64,000 nucleotides of DNA, taken from assembly GCF_042665195.1 (NCBI RefSeq), contig NZ_JBHTBW010000003.1, positions 1 to 64,000 of the forward strand, in the 5' to 3' direction. This DNA is from Laceyella putida (GTDB lineage: Bacteria; Bacillota; Bacilli; Thermoactinomycetales; Thermoactinomycetaceae). Position 1 is the first letter of the stretch, and each line of letters begins with the position of its first letter. The position numbers were made by a program, and so were the translations under genes. Positions 8,085 through 16,747 of the stretch are shown piece after piece. The notes beneath the pieces were generated by a model that did not search any database, had not been told where the DNA came from, and was given only the letters and a program-made list of their open reading frames with translations.

Positions 8085-8125
8085 AAATCCGCCTCCACCC
8101 TTAAGCCGGTTGGTGGCGGATTTTT
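8085..8125 (+). terminator. Rho-independent terminator
   Basis: AATCCGCC(T)CCACC pairs with GGTGGCGGATT and is followed by TTTTT. It closes the plus-strand unit that starts at 7803. Confidence 0.8.
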
Positions 8126-8245
8126 CGCTTTTCACCAAGCGTCATCTTCCCAAAAAAGTGGCGCTTTGCGGTAAACGGAAGCGATGGTTTATTTTTTATC
8201 TTTTTATTCCGATCGTTTGATAAAATTGAAGGAGATGCAAAATGG

Positions 8246-8968
8246 GTGATGCTTATTATTAAGAACAGACTGAGAAAACTCAATACCTTGCGCAACCAGA
8301 TCCTTTCTGTCTTTCTCATAGTCATGCTGTTCGTCCTGGCCATCGTGTCCTTTTTGGTGTATAACCAAGTGTCCGCGCTGGTGAAGAACCAGGCCGAGAC
8401 ACAAATGAAGCAGACGGCCGTTGAAGCAAACGGAAGAATGGAAACGCTTTATAAACAAGTGGACACCTTGTCCAGCCAGCTTGCGACGAACCAAACGGTT
8501 CAGCAGCTGATGCTGTCCATGGTGAACGGAAACGGTTTGGACTTTTCCGAAAAGCAAACGCTGGCACGAATCATCGGCAACTACCAGGTGTATTCGAACG
8601 GCATTCAGTCCTTTGAACTGTATTCGGTCGACGGAAACCGAATCTTCCCGTTTGATGACACTCGGCTTTCGGACAGGATTGACCGCAAGTGGATTGAGCG
8701 GGCGGAGTTGGAAAAAGGGAAGGCTGTTTGGGCTGGCAAGGATCCCCACAACGGCAACTATTCCCTTGCGATCCGCAGAGTCAGTTTGATGGACCGCTGG
8801 TTTAGCAAAGGGGGCTATCTGGTCACCCGCATTGATAACAGCTATTTTCAGTTAAATCACATTCATCGTGGAGATGAGCGCCGGGAATTCATGATGCTCC
8901 TTGACCAAAGCCTCACACCCATCACTTCCAACTATCAAGGTAGCCTGGAAAGGGTATTGGCGGGAGAC
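8246..8968 (+). pseudogene. Truncated YesM-type sensor histidine kinase (sensor half only)
   Basis: The first 240 residues are the extracytoplasmic half of a two-component sensor: a basic start, one membrane helix (about 20-42), then a dCache-like outside domain. The second membrane helix, HAMP linker, His box and ATPase domain are missing. From about 8968 the DNA is xylulokinase in another frame, and the sensor frame runs on as nonsense to 9028. GGAG lies 11 bases before the GTG at 8246 (an ATG follows at 8249). YesM-type sensors usually control sugar uptake operons, so a neighbouring xylose locus may have been lost by the same deletion. Confidence 0.75.
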
Positions 8969-10010
8969 CGTATTTTTGCTTCCAAAGGATTATGTCAGAT
9001 ACCGGCTGACAGGCAAGATCCACAGTGAATATTCGGATGCGGCGGGAACGTTGTTGCTTGATGTACAGAAAAAAGAATGGAACGAAGAAATTTGCGGGCT
9101 GCTCGGAATACCGGTTCAGATGTGCCCGCCGCTTGTTGAGTCGCATGAATGTGTCGGTGGGCTTCTTCCCGCCATATCCGGGGAAACGGGTTTGCGTTCC
9201 GGCACGAAAGTGTTCGCTGGGGGTGCCGACAATGCATGCGGCGCGATTGGTGCAGGCATCCTTTCGGAAGGGAAGACGCTATGCAGCATCGGCACTTCCG
9301 GGGTGGTGCTTTCATATGAGGCGCAAGGAGACAAGGATTTTCAGGGCAAGGTCCATTATTTTAACCATGGCAAGGAAAACGCTTTTTACACGATGGGTGT
9401 CACGTTGTCCGCAGGCTACAGCCTGAGCTGGTTCAAAGACGTTTTCGCGAAAGGAGAAGACTTTGATGCCTTGCTGGCGGATATCAATGAAGTCCCCATT
9501 GGTGCTAACGGACTTCTTTTCACACCATATTTGGCCGGTGAACGGACCCCATACCCTGATGCAGCGATCAGAGGAAGCTTCATCGGCATGGACGCATCCC
9601 ATCAGCGAAGCGATTTTGTCAGGGCCGTCATGGAGGGAATCACTTTTTCCTTGAATGAATGCATGGAGATCTTCCGGGGAAATGGCAAAACAGTCGATTC
9701 GGTCATCTCGATTGGCGGAGGGGCGAAAAACCCGGCGTGGTTGCAAATGCAGGCGGATATATTCAACGCTGATGTGATCAAGCTGTCAAACGAACAGGGG
9801 CCTGGAATGGGCGCCGCCATGATTGCCGCGTTTGGCTGCGGTTGGTTCCCTTCACTGGAAGCGTGTGCGGACGTCTTTATCCAGCCTGCGAAGACATACA
9901 GGCCGATTGTGGAACATGTGGAAAAGTACGATAAACTATTCAGAATATATAAAAAGGTGTATGGGCAAACTAAGGCGCTTAGTGAAGAATTGATGGAGTT
10001 CAGGAAATAA
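8968..10010 (+). pseudogene. xylB: Xylulokinase, N-terminal third deleted
   Basis: The frame from FLLPKDYVRYRLTGK onward is the C-terminal two thirds of xylulokinase (FGGY family): EYSDAAGTLLLD, the catalytic-Asp region AGGADNACGAIGAG, GTSGVV, and the C-terminal ATP-binding SIGGGAKNPAW and GMGAAM. Intact XylB has about 500 residues; roughly the first 150 are missing here, including the N-terminal phosphate-binding motif, so the product cannot be active. The frame extends upstream to 8901 only by reading through sensor-kinase DNA. The breakpoint lies between about 8955 and 8975. A terminator follows at 10021. Confidence 0.85.
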
Positions 10011-10020
10011 AGAACGGGTT

Positions 10021-10078
10021 AACCACCGCCGGGGCCAGCCATAGAACCAAACGCCACTTGCCCCCGGCTGGTGGTTTT
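10021..10078 (+). terminator. Rho-independent terminator after xylB remnant
   Basis: AACCACC and GCCGGGG pair with CCCCCGGC and TGGTGGTT, followed by TTCT. Confidence 0.75.
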
Positions 10079-10200
10079 CTCATATGCCCCCATTTTTTAA
10101 AAGGATTGCCGGCTCTTTTTTCTGTTCCTACATTTCTATGTAAAATAATTTAAATCATTGATAAAATGTTTTTAAAAATACATAAAGGAGATTGAATGCT

Positions 10201-10581
10201 GTGAGTCGATGGGAACAATGGGAGATGGAAAGCAAGATCAGGGAAGTGTTGCAAGCGGTGGAGAGTGATCGCGGGGAGTCGCACCATTTTGGGCGTCCGC
10301 TTTATACGGCGTACCAAATCGCCATCGCCATAGGCAAGCGGTACCCGGACTTTCTGGAGCAAATTGAGATGGAGATCGGAGGGGAGGGGGCGGAGAGCTC
10401 CTTGGCTCGCTATATTGCGCAACGGTTGTCCGTGAGGATCAAAGACGGGCGCATTGCGGATATCGAAGGGTTTTTGTTGGCGGCGGATCATGTGAAGGAG
10501 ATTGATTTCATCGATCCGAGCCGCGAAGAGATTGAGGCCAATATCACGAGCGATGTGTCGCTGTTCCGGTTGAAGGGATAA
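10201..10581 (+). CDS. Conserved hypothetical protein
   Basis: Soluble protein of 126 residues, not recognised. GTG at 10201 is chosen because AAAGGAG ends 10 bases upstream; the in-frame TTG at 10192 is too close to it. The sequence is mixed alpha/beta with an acidic character. A central part reads GRPLYTAYQIAIAIGKRYP and the C terminus is rich in D and E before LFRLKG. There is no membrane segment, cysteine pair or nucleotide motif. It faces the ubiD gene across a shared terminator and stands alone as a transcript. Confidence 0.65.
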   Translation: MSRWEQWEMESKIREVLQAVESDRGESHHFGRPLYTAYQIAIAIGKRYPDFLEQIEMEIGGEGAESSLARYIAQRLSVRIKDGRIADIEGFLLAADHVKEIDFIDPSREEIEANITSDVSLFRLKG

Positions 10582-10584
10582 AAG

Positions 10585-10612
10585 AAAGTCCCCCGACATG
10601 ATGGGGGACTTT
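10585..10612. terminator. Bidirectional terminator between convergent genes
   Basis: AAAGTCCCCC pairs perfectly with GGGGGACTTT across ACATGAT. It serves the hypothetical gene on the plus strand and ubiD on the minus strand. Confidence 0.85.
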
Positions 10613-10619
10613 GTTTATG

Positions 10620-12380
10620 TCAGGAGGGGAAATATTCTTTCCACCGCTCATCCACTTTCCGCTTGATGTCCGGGTCGGGTTCCAGTTCATCGGGATAGCC
10701 CGGTTTCATCCGCGCATCGACGATGATCGGGAAGCGGTAGCTCGCATGGTGGCGTGTCCATTCCGCTTTGGCGTAAATGTCGTGAGCGGGATCGAAGCGG
10801 GTGAAGATGGTCCACAGGAACGGGGTTTGGCCGGAGGCGGCGGTGATGTCGTCCACCAAGAAGATCATCGGCCACGCTTGCAACTCCTCGTGATAGTGGG
10901 TGAGCAAGCGGTCCGCCAACTCGGGGGCATCGGCAAACGAATCCGTCTCCAGCACCAGCGCGCCGCGGCAGTAAACGGCGGCCTGCTTCACCCCTTGCAT
11001 CTCGGGACCGTGGAATTCGGCGGGCAAGTCCCGTTTGGCTTCGCCCGTTCCGATCAGCACGGCCTTGCTGCCGTGGTTGAAGCGGCGTCCTGTGTAATCC
11101 AGCGTGTCCATGGAGGTGTTGCCGAAGACGAATAAGTCAGTGGCCGGGTCAAACCGTTCCAATACGGTTTCAAAGAGTTGCGGGAAGTTTTCCAGGGTGA
11201 CGGACCGGTCGGTCAGGATGAGGAACTTGGTCAGCGTCAATTGCCCTTCGCCCAAGATGCGGAAGGCGTGCGCCAACGCTTCCCGGCTGTAACTTTCCCT
11301 GACGACGGCCGCCGCCAAGGAATGGAAACCGGTCTCGGCGTACGTCCACAACTCTTTCACTCCCGGCATCACCATCGGGAATGCCGGAGACAGCAGGCGT
11401 TGCAAAAACTCACCCAGATAGTAGTCTTCCTGGCGCGGTTTGCCCACCACGGTCGCCGGGTAAATCGCATCTTTGCGGTGGTGGACGCTGTCGACATGGA
11501 ACACGGGGAAGTCATGAGCGAGCGAGTAATATCCATAATGATCGCCGAACGGCCCTTCCAGGCGGCGCGCATGGGGAGGGACATGCCCGGACAGGACAAA
11601 CTCCGCTTCCGCAATGTAAGGATAGCCGCCATCCGCCGGACGGACGACCGGCAACTTTTCGCCGATGATCAGTGAGGCCAACAACAGTTCCGGCAAGAAC
11701 TCGGGTGCCGGTGCGATGGCCGAAGCGATGAGGGCGGGCGGCCCGCCGAGATGGACGCGCACGGGCAGGGCTTGGTCCTTCTGTTCGGCGGCGAAATGAT
11801 GGAAGCCGCCCCCCTTGTGGATTTGCCAATGCATGCCCGTGGTCTCGTGATCAAAGATTTGCATGCGGTACATGCCCAGATTGTGCTGTCCGGTTTCGGG
11901 ATGCTCCGTATAGACTAGGGGCAAGGTGACAAACGGTCCGCCATCCTCCTGCCATGAAGTGATGACGGGCAGCCGGCTCAGGTCCACTTGCGGCTGTTTG
12001 GTTTCCAGCACAGGCGCCTGGCTGGCCGAAACGGGTTTCAAACCCACTTTGAGCAATTCGAAGATGAGTTGCCGTTCTCCCCAGATCGCTTTTGGCGTGG
12101 GCGGCATGAGTTTATGTACCATGTCGACGGCTTGTTGCATCAGCCTTTCCGGGCGAGGACCAAAAGCGAGGTCCACGCGGCGGGAAGTGCCGAACAGATT
12201 GGTGACTACCGGGAAGGAGCTTCCCTTCACATTGGTGAAAAGAAGAGCGGGCCCTTCTTCGGCGATTACGCGGCGGTGAATTTCGGCCAATTCCAGATGG
12301 GGGTCAACCGGTGCGTCTATTTCCACGATATCGTTTTCACGTTGCAGTTGCTTTATAAAAGTTCGTAAATTTTTATGCAC
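10620..12380 (-). CDS. UbiD-family decarboxylase
   Basis: Protein of 586 residues covering a full UbiD fold, slightly longer than the usual 450-500. Typical strings are FPVVTNLFGT near the front, HWQIHKGGG, the substrate-loop region LEGPFGDHYGYY, and the catalytic E-x-x-x-R-E type region around RRLEGPFGDH. UbiD enzymes use prenylated FMN to decarboxylate aromatic or unsaturated acids. Because mqnE of the futalosine pathway is in the same window (52.8 kb), the likely substrate is the dihydroxynaphthoate-type intermediate of menaquinone synthesis. This is inference. The prenyl-FMN maker UbiX is not in the window. Confidence 0.85.
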   Translation of the reverse strand: MHKNLRTFIKQLQRENDIVEIDAPVDPHLELAEIHRRVIAEEGPALLFTNVKGSSFPVVTNLFGTSRRVDLAFGPRPERLMQQAVDMVHKLMPPTPKAIWGERQLIFELLKVGLKPVSASQAPVLETKQPQVDLSRLPVITSWQEDGGPFVTLPLVYTEHPETGQHNLGMYRMQIFDHETTGMHWQIHKGGGFHHFAAEQKDQALPVRVHLGGPPALIASAIAPAPEFLPELLLASLIIGEKLPVVRPADGGYPYIAEAEFVLSGHVPPHARRLEGPFGDHYGYYSLAHDFPVFHVDSVHHRKDAIYPATVVGKPRQEDYYLGEFLQRLLSPAFPMVMPGVKELWTYAETGFHSLAAAVVRESYSREALAHAFRILGEGQLTLTKFLILTDRSVTLENFPQLFETVLERFDPATDLFVFGNTSMDTLDYTGRRFNHGSKAVLIGTGEAKRDLPAEFHGPEMQGVKQAAVYCRGALVLETDSFADAPELADRLLTHYHEELQAWPMIFLVDDITAASGQTPFLWTIFTRFDPAHDIYAKAEWTRHHASYRFPIIVDARMKPGYPDELEPDPDIKRKVDERWKEYFPS

Positions 12381-12563
12381 GAAACATCTCTCCTAAATCA
12401 GCGGTGCCGATTGCCACGAAACGAAATGACGGTGTTGAAAGCGAATCGGTCCCCCTGCTCCTCAATGGTCTCTAGGCCTATTATACCGAAGACGTCACGT
12501 AAAAATATAGGGCCGCCAAGACCGGTTTCGTAGTATAGTATGAACAAAGGAGTGAATCAACCG

Positions 12564-12800
12564 ATGGCAGTCATTGTGTATTCGCGGCCGCATTGCATTG
12601 AATGCAATGTGCTCAAGCGGTTTTTGAACGACTACAAGATTCCGTACGAGGTGCGGGATTGCGGGGAAAATCCGCAATATCTGGAAGAAGTGAAACAAAT
12701 GGGCTTTTTGGGTGTCCCCGTCACGGTGGTGAACGGGCAAGCGATTCATGGGTTGCAACCGGATGCGATTTTAAAAGCATTAAAAGAAAAAAACAATTAA
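12564..12800 (+). CDS. Glutaredoxin-like thiol-disulfide protein
   Basis: Protein of 78 residues with the thioredoxin/glutaredoxin fold: active site RPHCIEC near residues 10-15, the cis-proline GVPVTVV near 50-55, and GLQPDAI at the C-terminal helix. It is close to NrdH/YruB-type small redoxins that reduce protein disulfides. The ATG at 12564 has AAAGGAG upstream (12 bases); the in-frame ATG at 12540 precedes that site and is unlikely. It stands alone, with a terminator at 12812. Confidence 0.85.
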   Translation: MAVIVYSRPHCIECNVLKRFLNDYKIPYEVRDCGENPQYLEEVKQMGFLGVPVTVVNGQAIHGLQPDAILKALKEKNN

Positions 12801-12811
12801 TCTTTGAAAAG

Positions 12812-12840
12812 TCCTACCTTTAATGGTAGGATTTATTATT
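12812..12840 (+). terminator. Rho-independent terminator
   Basis: TCCTACC pairs with GGTAGGA across TTTAAT and is followed by TTTATTATT. Confidence 0.75.
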
Positions 12841-12957
12841 TATTTTCGCAAAAAATTCATATATAATAAGTTAACAGTCGCTCAATTCTTAATGATTCAA
12901 TTCAAAGTAGTTGCTGTTTTATTCTAATTTTTTACTATTTAAAAAGGGGGTAGAATT

Positions 12958-14346
12958 GTGGAACTCTTTCGTAAAAAGAGCGTGGATTATGCCCTGGAGA
13001 TGACTCGCAAAGGACCGCAATTGCGCAGGGAACTTGGGGCATGGGATTTGACACTGCTTGGCATCGGCGCGATTATCGGTACAGGGATTTTCGTCTTGAC
13101 GGGCATTGGTTCGTTGACTGCGGGTCCCGCACTTACTTTATCCTTTATTCTTTCTGGATTGGCCTGTCTGTTTGCCGGACTGACGTATGCCGAGTTCGCT
13201 TCAATTGTCCCGGTGTCGGGTTCCGCTTACACCTACAGCTATGTGACGCTCGGTGAATTTTTCGCCTGGATCATCGGGTGGGACTTAATCTTGGAATACT
13301 TGCTTGCCGTAAGTTCCGTCTCGGTGGGATGGTCGGGTTATTTTGCCGATCTGCTCATGGGATTTGGCATCGAGATTCCAAAATCATTACTGACGTCGCC
13401 ACTTGAAGGCGGGGTTATGAACCTCCCGGCTTTCGTTATCCTTCTGCTCATCACCTTGCTGGTGTCGATCGGGGTGAAAGAATCCAAATGGGTGAACAAC
13501 GTGATTGTGGTCATGAAGCTCGTGGTGGTTCTCTTGTTCATCTTGGTTGGATTCTTCTATATCAAACCGGACAACTGGACTCCGTTCATGCCATTTGGAT
13601 TTGACGGGGTGTTCCAAGCGGCCGCGGTCATCTTCTTCGCCTACCTGGGCTTTGACGCGGTAACCACGGCGGCGGAAGAAACACGCAATCCGCAAAAAGA
13701 CTTGCCCAAAGGCATCTTGTGGTCGCTCGGTATCTGTACCGTCTTATATGTGATCACCACGCTGGTGATGACCGGTCTGGTTGAATTCAAACTATTCGAA
13801 GATCATAAAGAAAGCCCGGTTGCCTTTGCGATTTCCGTGACGGGCCAAGACTGGCTCCGCGGTTTTGTCAGCGTGGGAGCGACGGTGGGGATGTTGACCG
13901 TCTTGCTCGTCATGCTGTATGGCCAAGTGCGTGTCGGTTACTCCATGTCCCGCGATGGCTTGTTGCCGAAAGTGTTCTCCAAAGTAAACGCAACCACGCG
14001 CACGCCCTTTGTGAACACCTGGATCTGCGGTTTGATCTGCGCCGGCTTGGGTGGGTTTGTTCCCTTGAGAGAACTCGCTGAGCTGACGAACATGGGTACA
14101 TTGGCGGCATTCGTTCTCGTATCTGTGTCCGTGATGGTCCTGCGCAAAACGCAACCCGATTTGCCACGGGCGTTCCGTACGCCATGGGTGCCGCTGGTGC
14201 CGATTCTAGCGATCTTGTTCTGCGGTTTCTTGATGTTTAAATTGCCGGGAACGACTTGGTTGCGCTTCTTGATTTGGTTGGTGGTCGGTTTGCTCGTCTA
14301 CTTTGTGTACGGATACCGCAACTCGGAATTGAACAAGAAAAACTAA
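12958..14346 (+). CDS. APC-family amino acid permease (YfnA/CAT-like)
   Basis: Integral membrane transporter of 462 residues with about twelve helices. The first helix contains GIGAIIGTGIFVLTG, the conserved substrate-binding break of the APC superfamily. AGLTYAEFASIVPVSGSAYTY and FFAYLGFDAVTTAAEETRNP are typical of the cationic amino-acid (CAT/YfnA) branch. It imports an amino acid, probably with protons; the substrate cannot be read from sequence. The GTG start follows AAAAAGGGGG. The gene is a single transcript with a terminator at 14352. Confidence 0.9.
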   Translation: MELFRKKSVDYALEMTRKGPQLRRELGAWDLTLLGIGAIIGTGIFVLTGIGSLTAGPALTLSFILSGLACLFAGLTYAEFASIVPVSGSAYTYSYVTLGEFFAWIIGWDLILEYLLAVSSVSVGWSGYFADLLMGFGIEIPKSLLTSPLEGGVMNLPAFVILLLITLLVSIGVKESKWVNNVIVVMKLVVVLLFILVGFFYIKPDNWTPFMPFGFDGVFQAAAVIFFAYLGFDAVTTAAEETRNPQKDLPKGILWSLGICTVLYVITTLVMTGLVEFKLFEDHKESPVAFAISVTGQDWLRGFVSVGATVGMLTVLLVMLYGQVRVGYSMSRDGLLPKVFSKVNATTRTPFVNTWICGLICAGLGGFVPLRELAELTNMGTLAAFVLVSVSVMVLRKTQPDLPRAFRTPWVPLVPILAILFCGFLMFKLPGTTWLRFLIWLVVGLLVYFVYGYRNSELNKKN

Positions 14347-14351
14347 GAAAT

Positions 14352-14391
14352 GGAAAAAGCTGTTGCCGTTGATCGGCAGCAGCTTTTTTAA
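14352..14391. terminator. Terminator between permease and lytH
   Basis: AAAAGCTG(T)TGCCG pairs with CGGCA(G)CAGCTTTTTT. It sits between convergent genes and overlaps the lytH stop region. Confidence 0.8.
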
Positions 14392-15461
14392 TCGATCCAT
14401 TTCATTGTCGACGAGGAGGAAGCCTGAACCTGGCGGTTTCGTTTCCGTTTGCTTTTTTTTCGTTTGAGGTAGGCTTCGCGCTCCCAGCGCTTGAGCAGGG
14501 GATAGGGATCAAAGGAATAAGTGTTGCGCCCATTAAACTTGTATAAGCCGTAATGGAGATGGGGAGGGAATTTGCCTGATGTTCCAGGCGGGCCGTAACC
14601 GGATGAACCGACATAGCCGATCACATCGCCCGGCTTTACGATATCCCCTTTCTTCAATCCTTTGCGGAAACTGCTCAGATGGGCGAAGTAATGATAGCGG
14701 TTGTGGATGTCGCGTATGCCCAAGCGCCAGCCTCCATAGCGGTTCCAGCCCTTTAACTCCACGTAACCGTAGCTGGTGCTGAGCACGGGTGTTCCATAAT
14801 CGGCGAAAATATCCGTCCCTTCATGAAGACGCAATCCGCCCCATCCACGCCGGTCACCCCAAGTGTTGTGGTAAGTGTAATTGTATTGCAAAGGGATGGG
14901 AAAAGATCGCTCATGGAGTTGGACGGTCTGAAACTTGCCGTAGATGCGCGCCATATGGGTAATCACATCGACCGCGGTGGGATGATGATAATAATCCCAG
15001 ATGCGTTCGCGAATCTGCTCTTCTTTGATGCCTTTCGCCGCCAGGAAAGATGCGATGCTGTAGAGGACATCGACTGGATCGTGCGGATCCGCTTTCCCGT
15101 CGCCATTGCCATCCCTGCCGATTCCTCCGAAGAACGAGATCGAAGCGGGGATCAAGTCTTGCGGATCGGGATTGTTTATCCCCGTCCATACCAAAGGGGG
15201 CACTTGAATGGAAATGAGCGTCGATGCGGCCGTCTTTTTCTTCTGCGGGTGCGAGTTTTTCTCGTATTGGTCCAGAGCGGCCAGATAGGTCCACGGAACG
15301 CCAGTCAATGTCTGCATCGATTCGTACAGGTTTTGCCTTTGGGCCGCCACCGCTTTCTCTGTCGCATCGGTTGGCGCCGGGGAAGAGGCGGCCCAAGCGG
15401 GTTCGGGTGTTGCACTGCTGAGGAGGATCAAGCATAAGAGCAATAGCCATCGTCTCTTCAT
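14388..15461 (-). CDS. lytH: M23 metallopeptidase, LytH/YunA-like, sporulation cell-wall endopeptidase
   Basis: Exported protein of 357 residues. The signal peptide (MKRRWLLLLCLILL...AWA, about 1-24) is followed by a helical domain and a C-terminal LytM/M23 zinc peptidase domain with HEGTDIFADYG, IRDIHNRYHYFAHL and the HLHYGL zinc motif. B. subtilis LytH trims the stem peptides of spore cortex to single L-alanine. The gene's position next to lipA-region genes resembles yunA (lytH) there. ATG at 15461 is preferred because GGTGA lies 5 bases upstream, although the frame opens at 15473. Family is sure; the exact cut site is inferred. Confidence 0.85.
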   Translation of the reverse strand: MKRRWLLLLCLILLSSATPEPAWAASSPAPTDATEKAVAAQRQNLYESMQTLTGVPWTYLAALDQYEKNSHPQKKKTAASTLISIQVPPLVWTGINNPDPQDLIPASISFFGGIGRDGNGDGKADPHDPVDVLYSIASFLAAKGIKEEQIRERIWDYYHHPTAVDVITHMARIYGKFQTVQLHERSFPIPLQYNYTYHNTWGDRRGWGGLRLHEGTDIFADYGTPVLSTSYGYVELKGWNRYGGWRLGIRDIHNRYHYFAHLSSFRKGLKKGDIVKPGDVIGYVGSSGYGPPGTSGKFPPHLHYGLYKFNGRNTYSFDPYPLLKRWEREAYLKRKKSKRKRNRQVQASSSSTMKWID

Positions 15462-15542
15462 GGTCATCACCATAGATCATAGTTAAGATTGATGTGGATA
15501 GTCTGCCACGATCCATGGAATTCCATGATGGTAGATTGAGGA

Positions 15543-15580
15543 AAAAAGCGAGGCCCCATCTCAAGATGGAGCCTCGCTTA
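15543..15580 (-). terminator. Terminator of the iron-binding lipoprotein gene
   Basis: On the minus strand, AAGCGAGGC(T)CCATCT pairs with AGATGG(G)GCCTCGCTT and is followed by TTTTCC. Confidence 0.8.
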
Positions 15581-15588
15581 CGGTTATG

Positions 15589-16554
15589 TTATTTTGCTTG
15601 CTTGATTTGGTTGACGATTCCGTTCAGTTGATCCAACATGATCATTGCGGCTTTGACGCCGCCAGCGGTGTTCCAGATCACGTCATCCACTTTAAAGGCG
15701 CGGTTGTTTTTCACCGCCGTCAAGTTTTTCCACAATGGATCGTTGGTGATTTCTTGTTCTTGCGCATCACCTTTTTTATCCCCTTCATCATAGGTGAAGT
15801 AGAAGATGATGTCACCATCGCCTTGCGGAATCTGTTCTTTGGAGATTTCCATCGCAAAGTCGTCTTTTTGTCCCAGTTCCGTGCGGGCAAACCCAACGTC
15901 TTTCAACAATACGCCGGTGAAGCTTTGTTGTTGGTAGATGCGGGTTTTGCCGGCCATGAAACGGATGACGGAAACTTTTTGCTGCAACAGGTCGCCTGCG
16001 TTTTGTTTCACTTCTTGCACTTTTTTCTCATAGTCAGCCAATACTTTTTTGCCTTCGGCTTCTTTGTTCAGCGCTTTGGCGTACAGGTCGAAGTTGACTT
16101 TCCAGTCGCCGCGCAGTTCTTCCGCAAATACGGTTGGCGCGATGGCGTTGAGCTGGCTGTACACTTTTTCTTGGCGCATTTTGTTGCCGATGATCAAATC
16201 CGGTTTCAAGCTGGCGATCGTTTCGAGGTTTGGCTCATGCTCATTTCCCACGGTTTTGACGCCTTTGGTTTCAGCCAACAGATGCTTGTAAAAAGGCTTT
16301 GCCGTAAACGATTCCACCGCACCGACAGGCTTGACGCCCAAGGCGAGCGCCGCTTCAAGCCCTTCATTGGTCAAGACAACCACGCGCTTGGGTTCGGCCG
16401 GCACTTTGGTGGTGCCCATGGCATGTTGAATGGTGCGTGTTTGTTCCGTCGCCTTTTCCTTGGGCGCAGGGGAAGATGAACAACCGACAAGTGCGATCAG
16501 CATGGCGCTGAAGACAAGCAGAGAACGAAGAAAATGTTTCTTAAGTCCGATCAT
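15589..16554 (-). CDS. Iron-siderophore ABC transporter substrate-binding lipoprotein
   Basis: Protein of 321 residues. The lipobox LIALVGC puts the lipid-anchored Cys at about residue 25. The rest is a periplasmic-binding-protein type III fold: RVVVLTNEGLEAALALGVKPVGA, PDLIIGNKM and a long backbone helix. It captures ferric siderophore outside the membrane and hands it to the two FecCD-type permeases encoded divergently at 16748-18810. A perfect Fur box at 16582-16596, directly upstream of its start, indicates iron repression. The siderophore type is unknown, and no ATPase gene for the system is in the window. Confidence 0.92.
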   Translation of the reverse strand: MIGLKKHFLRSLLVFSAMLIALVGCSSSPAPKEKATEQTRTIQHAMGTTKVPAEPKRVVVLTNEGLEAALALGVKPVGAVESFTAKPFYKHLLAETKGVKTVGNEHEPNLETIASLKPDLIIGNKMRQEKVYSQLNAIAPTVFAEELRGDWKVNFDLYAKALNKEAEGKKVLADYEKKVQEVKQNAGDLLQQKVSVIRFMAGKTRIYQQQSFTGVLLKDVGFARTELGQKDDFAMEISKEQIPQGDGDIIFYFTYDEGDKKGDAQEQEITNDPLWKNLTAVKNNRAFKVDDVIWNTAGGVKAAMIMLDQLNGIVNQIKQAK

Positions 16555-16581
16555 AGAGGTAACTCCTTTCAGGTGTGTAAC

Positions 16582-16596
16582 TGATAATGATTATCA
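16582..16596. promoter_or_regulatory. Fur box (perfect 7-1-7)
   Basis: TGATAATGATTATCA is an exact 7-1-7 inverted repeat of the Bacillus Fur consensus. It lies 28 bases before the start of the binding-protein gene and should block its promoter when iron is plentiful. Confidence 0.92.
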
Positions 16597-16651
16597 ATTA
16601 TTTCGTTGCCTTTACTATAGCGCCTGTGACGATGGCTTGTCAATCATTTTT

Positions 16652-16666
16652 TGATAATGATTTTCA
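16652..16666. promoter_or_regulatory. Fur box (one half imperfect)
   Basis: TGATAATGATTTTCA matches the Fur 7-1-7 consensus except for one base. It lies 81 bases before the permease start and probably serves the rightward promoter. Confidence 0.82.
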
Positions 16667-16747
16667 ACGTCATTGACACGATTTCACCCTTCACATAGAC
16701 TAAAATTGGTTTTAGTGGAAGAGATAACGGAACGAAGGTGACATTAG

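Noticed and set aside
7830..8138. 102-codon minus-strand ORF opposite the frameshifted secreted-protein gene
   Set aside because: It has no ribosome site, runs through the plus-strand terminator, and is explained by the high G and C content of that stretch.
10611..12368. Several long plus-strand ORFs opposite ubiD (up to 174 codons)
   Set aside because: They mirror the codon pattern of a clear UbiD protein on the other strand and lack ribosome sites.
15586..16479. 297-codon plus-strand ORF opposite the iron-binding lipoprotein
   Set aside because: It is antisense to a recognised lipoprotein gene, has no protein family look and has no proper start.
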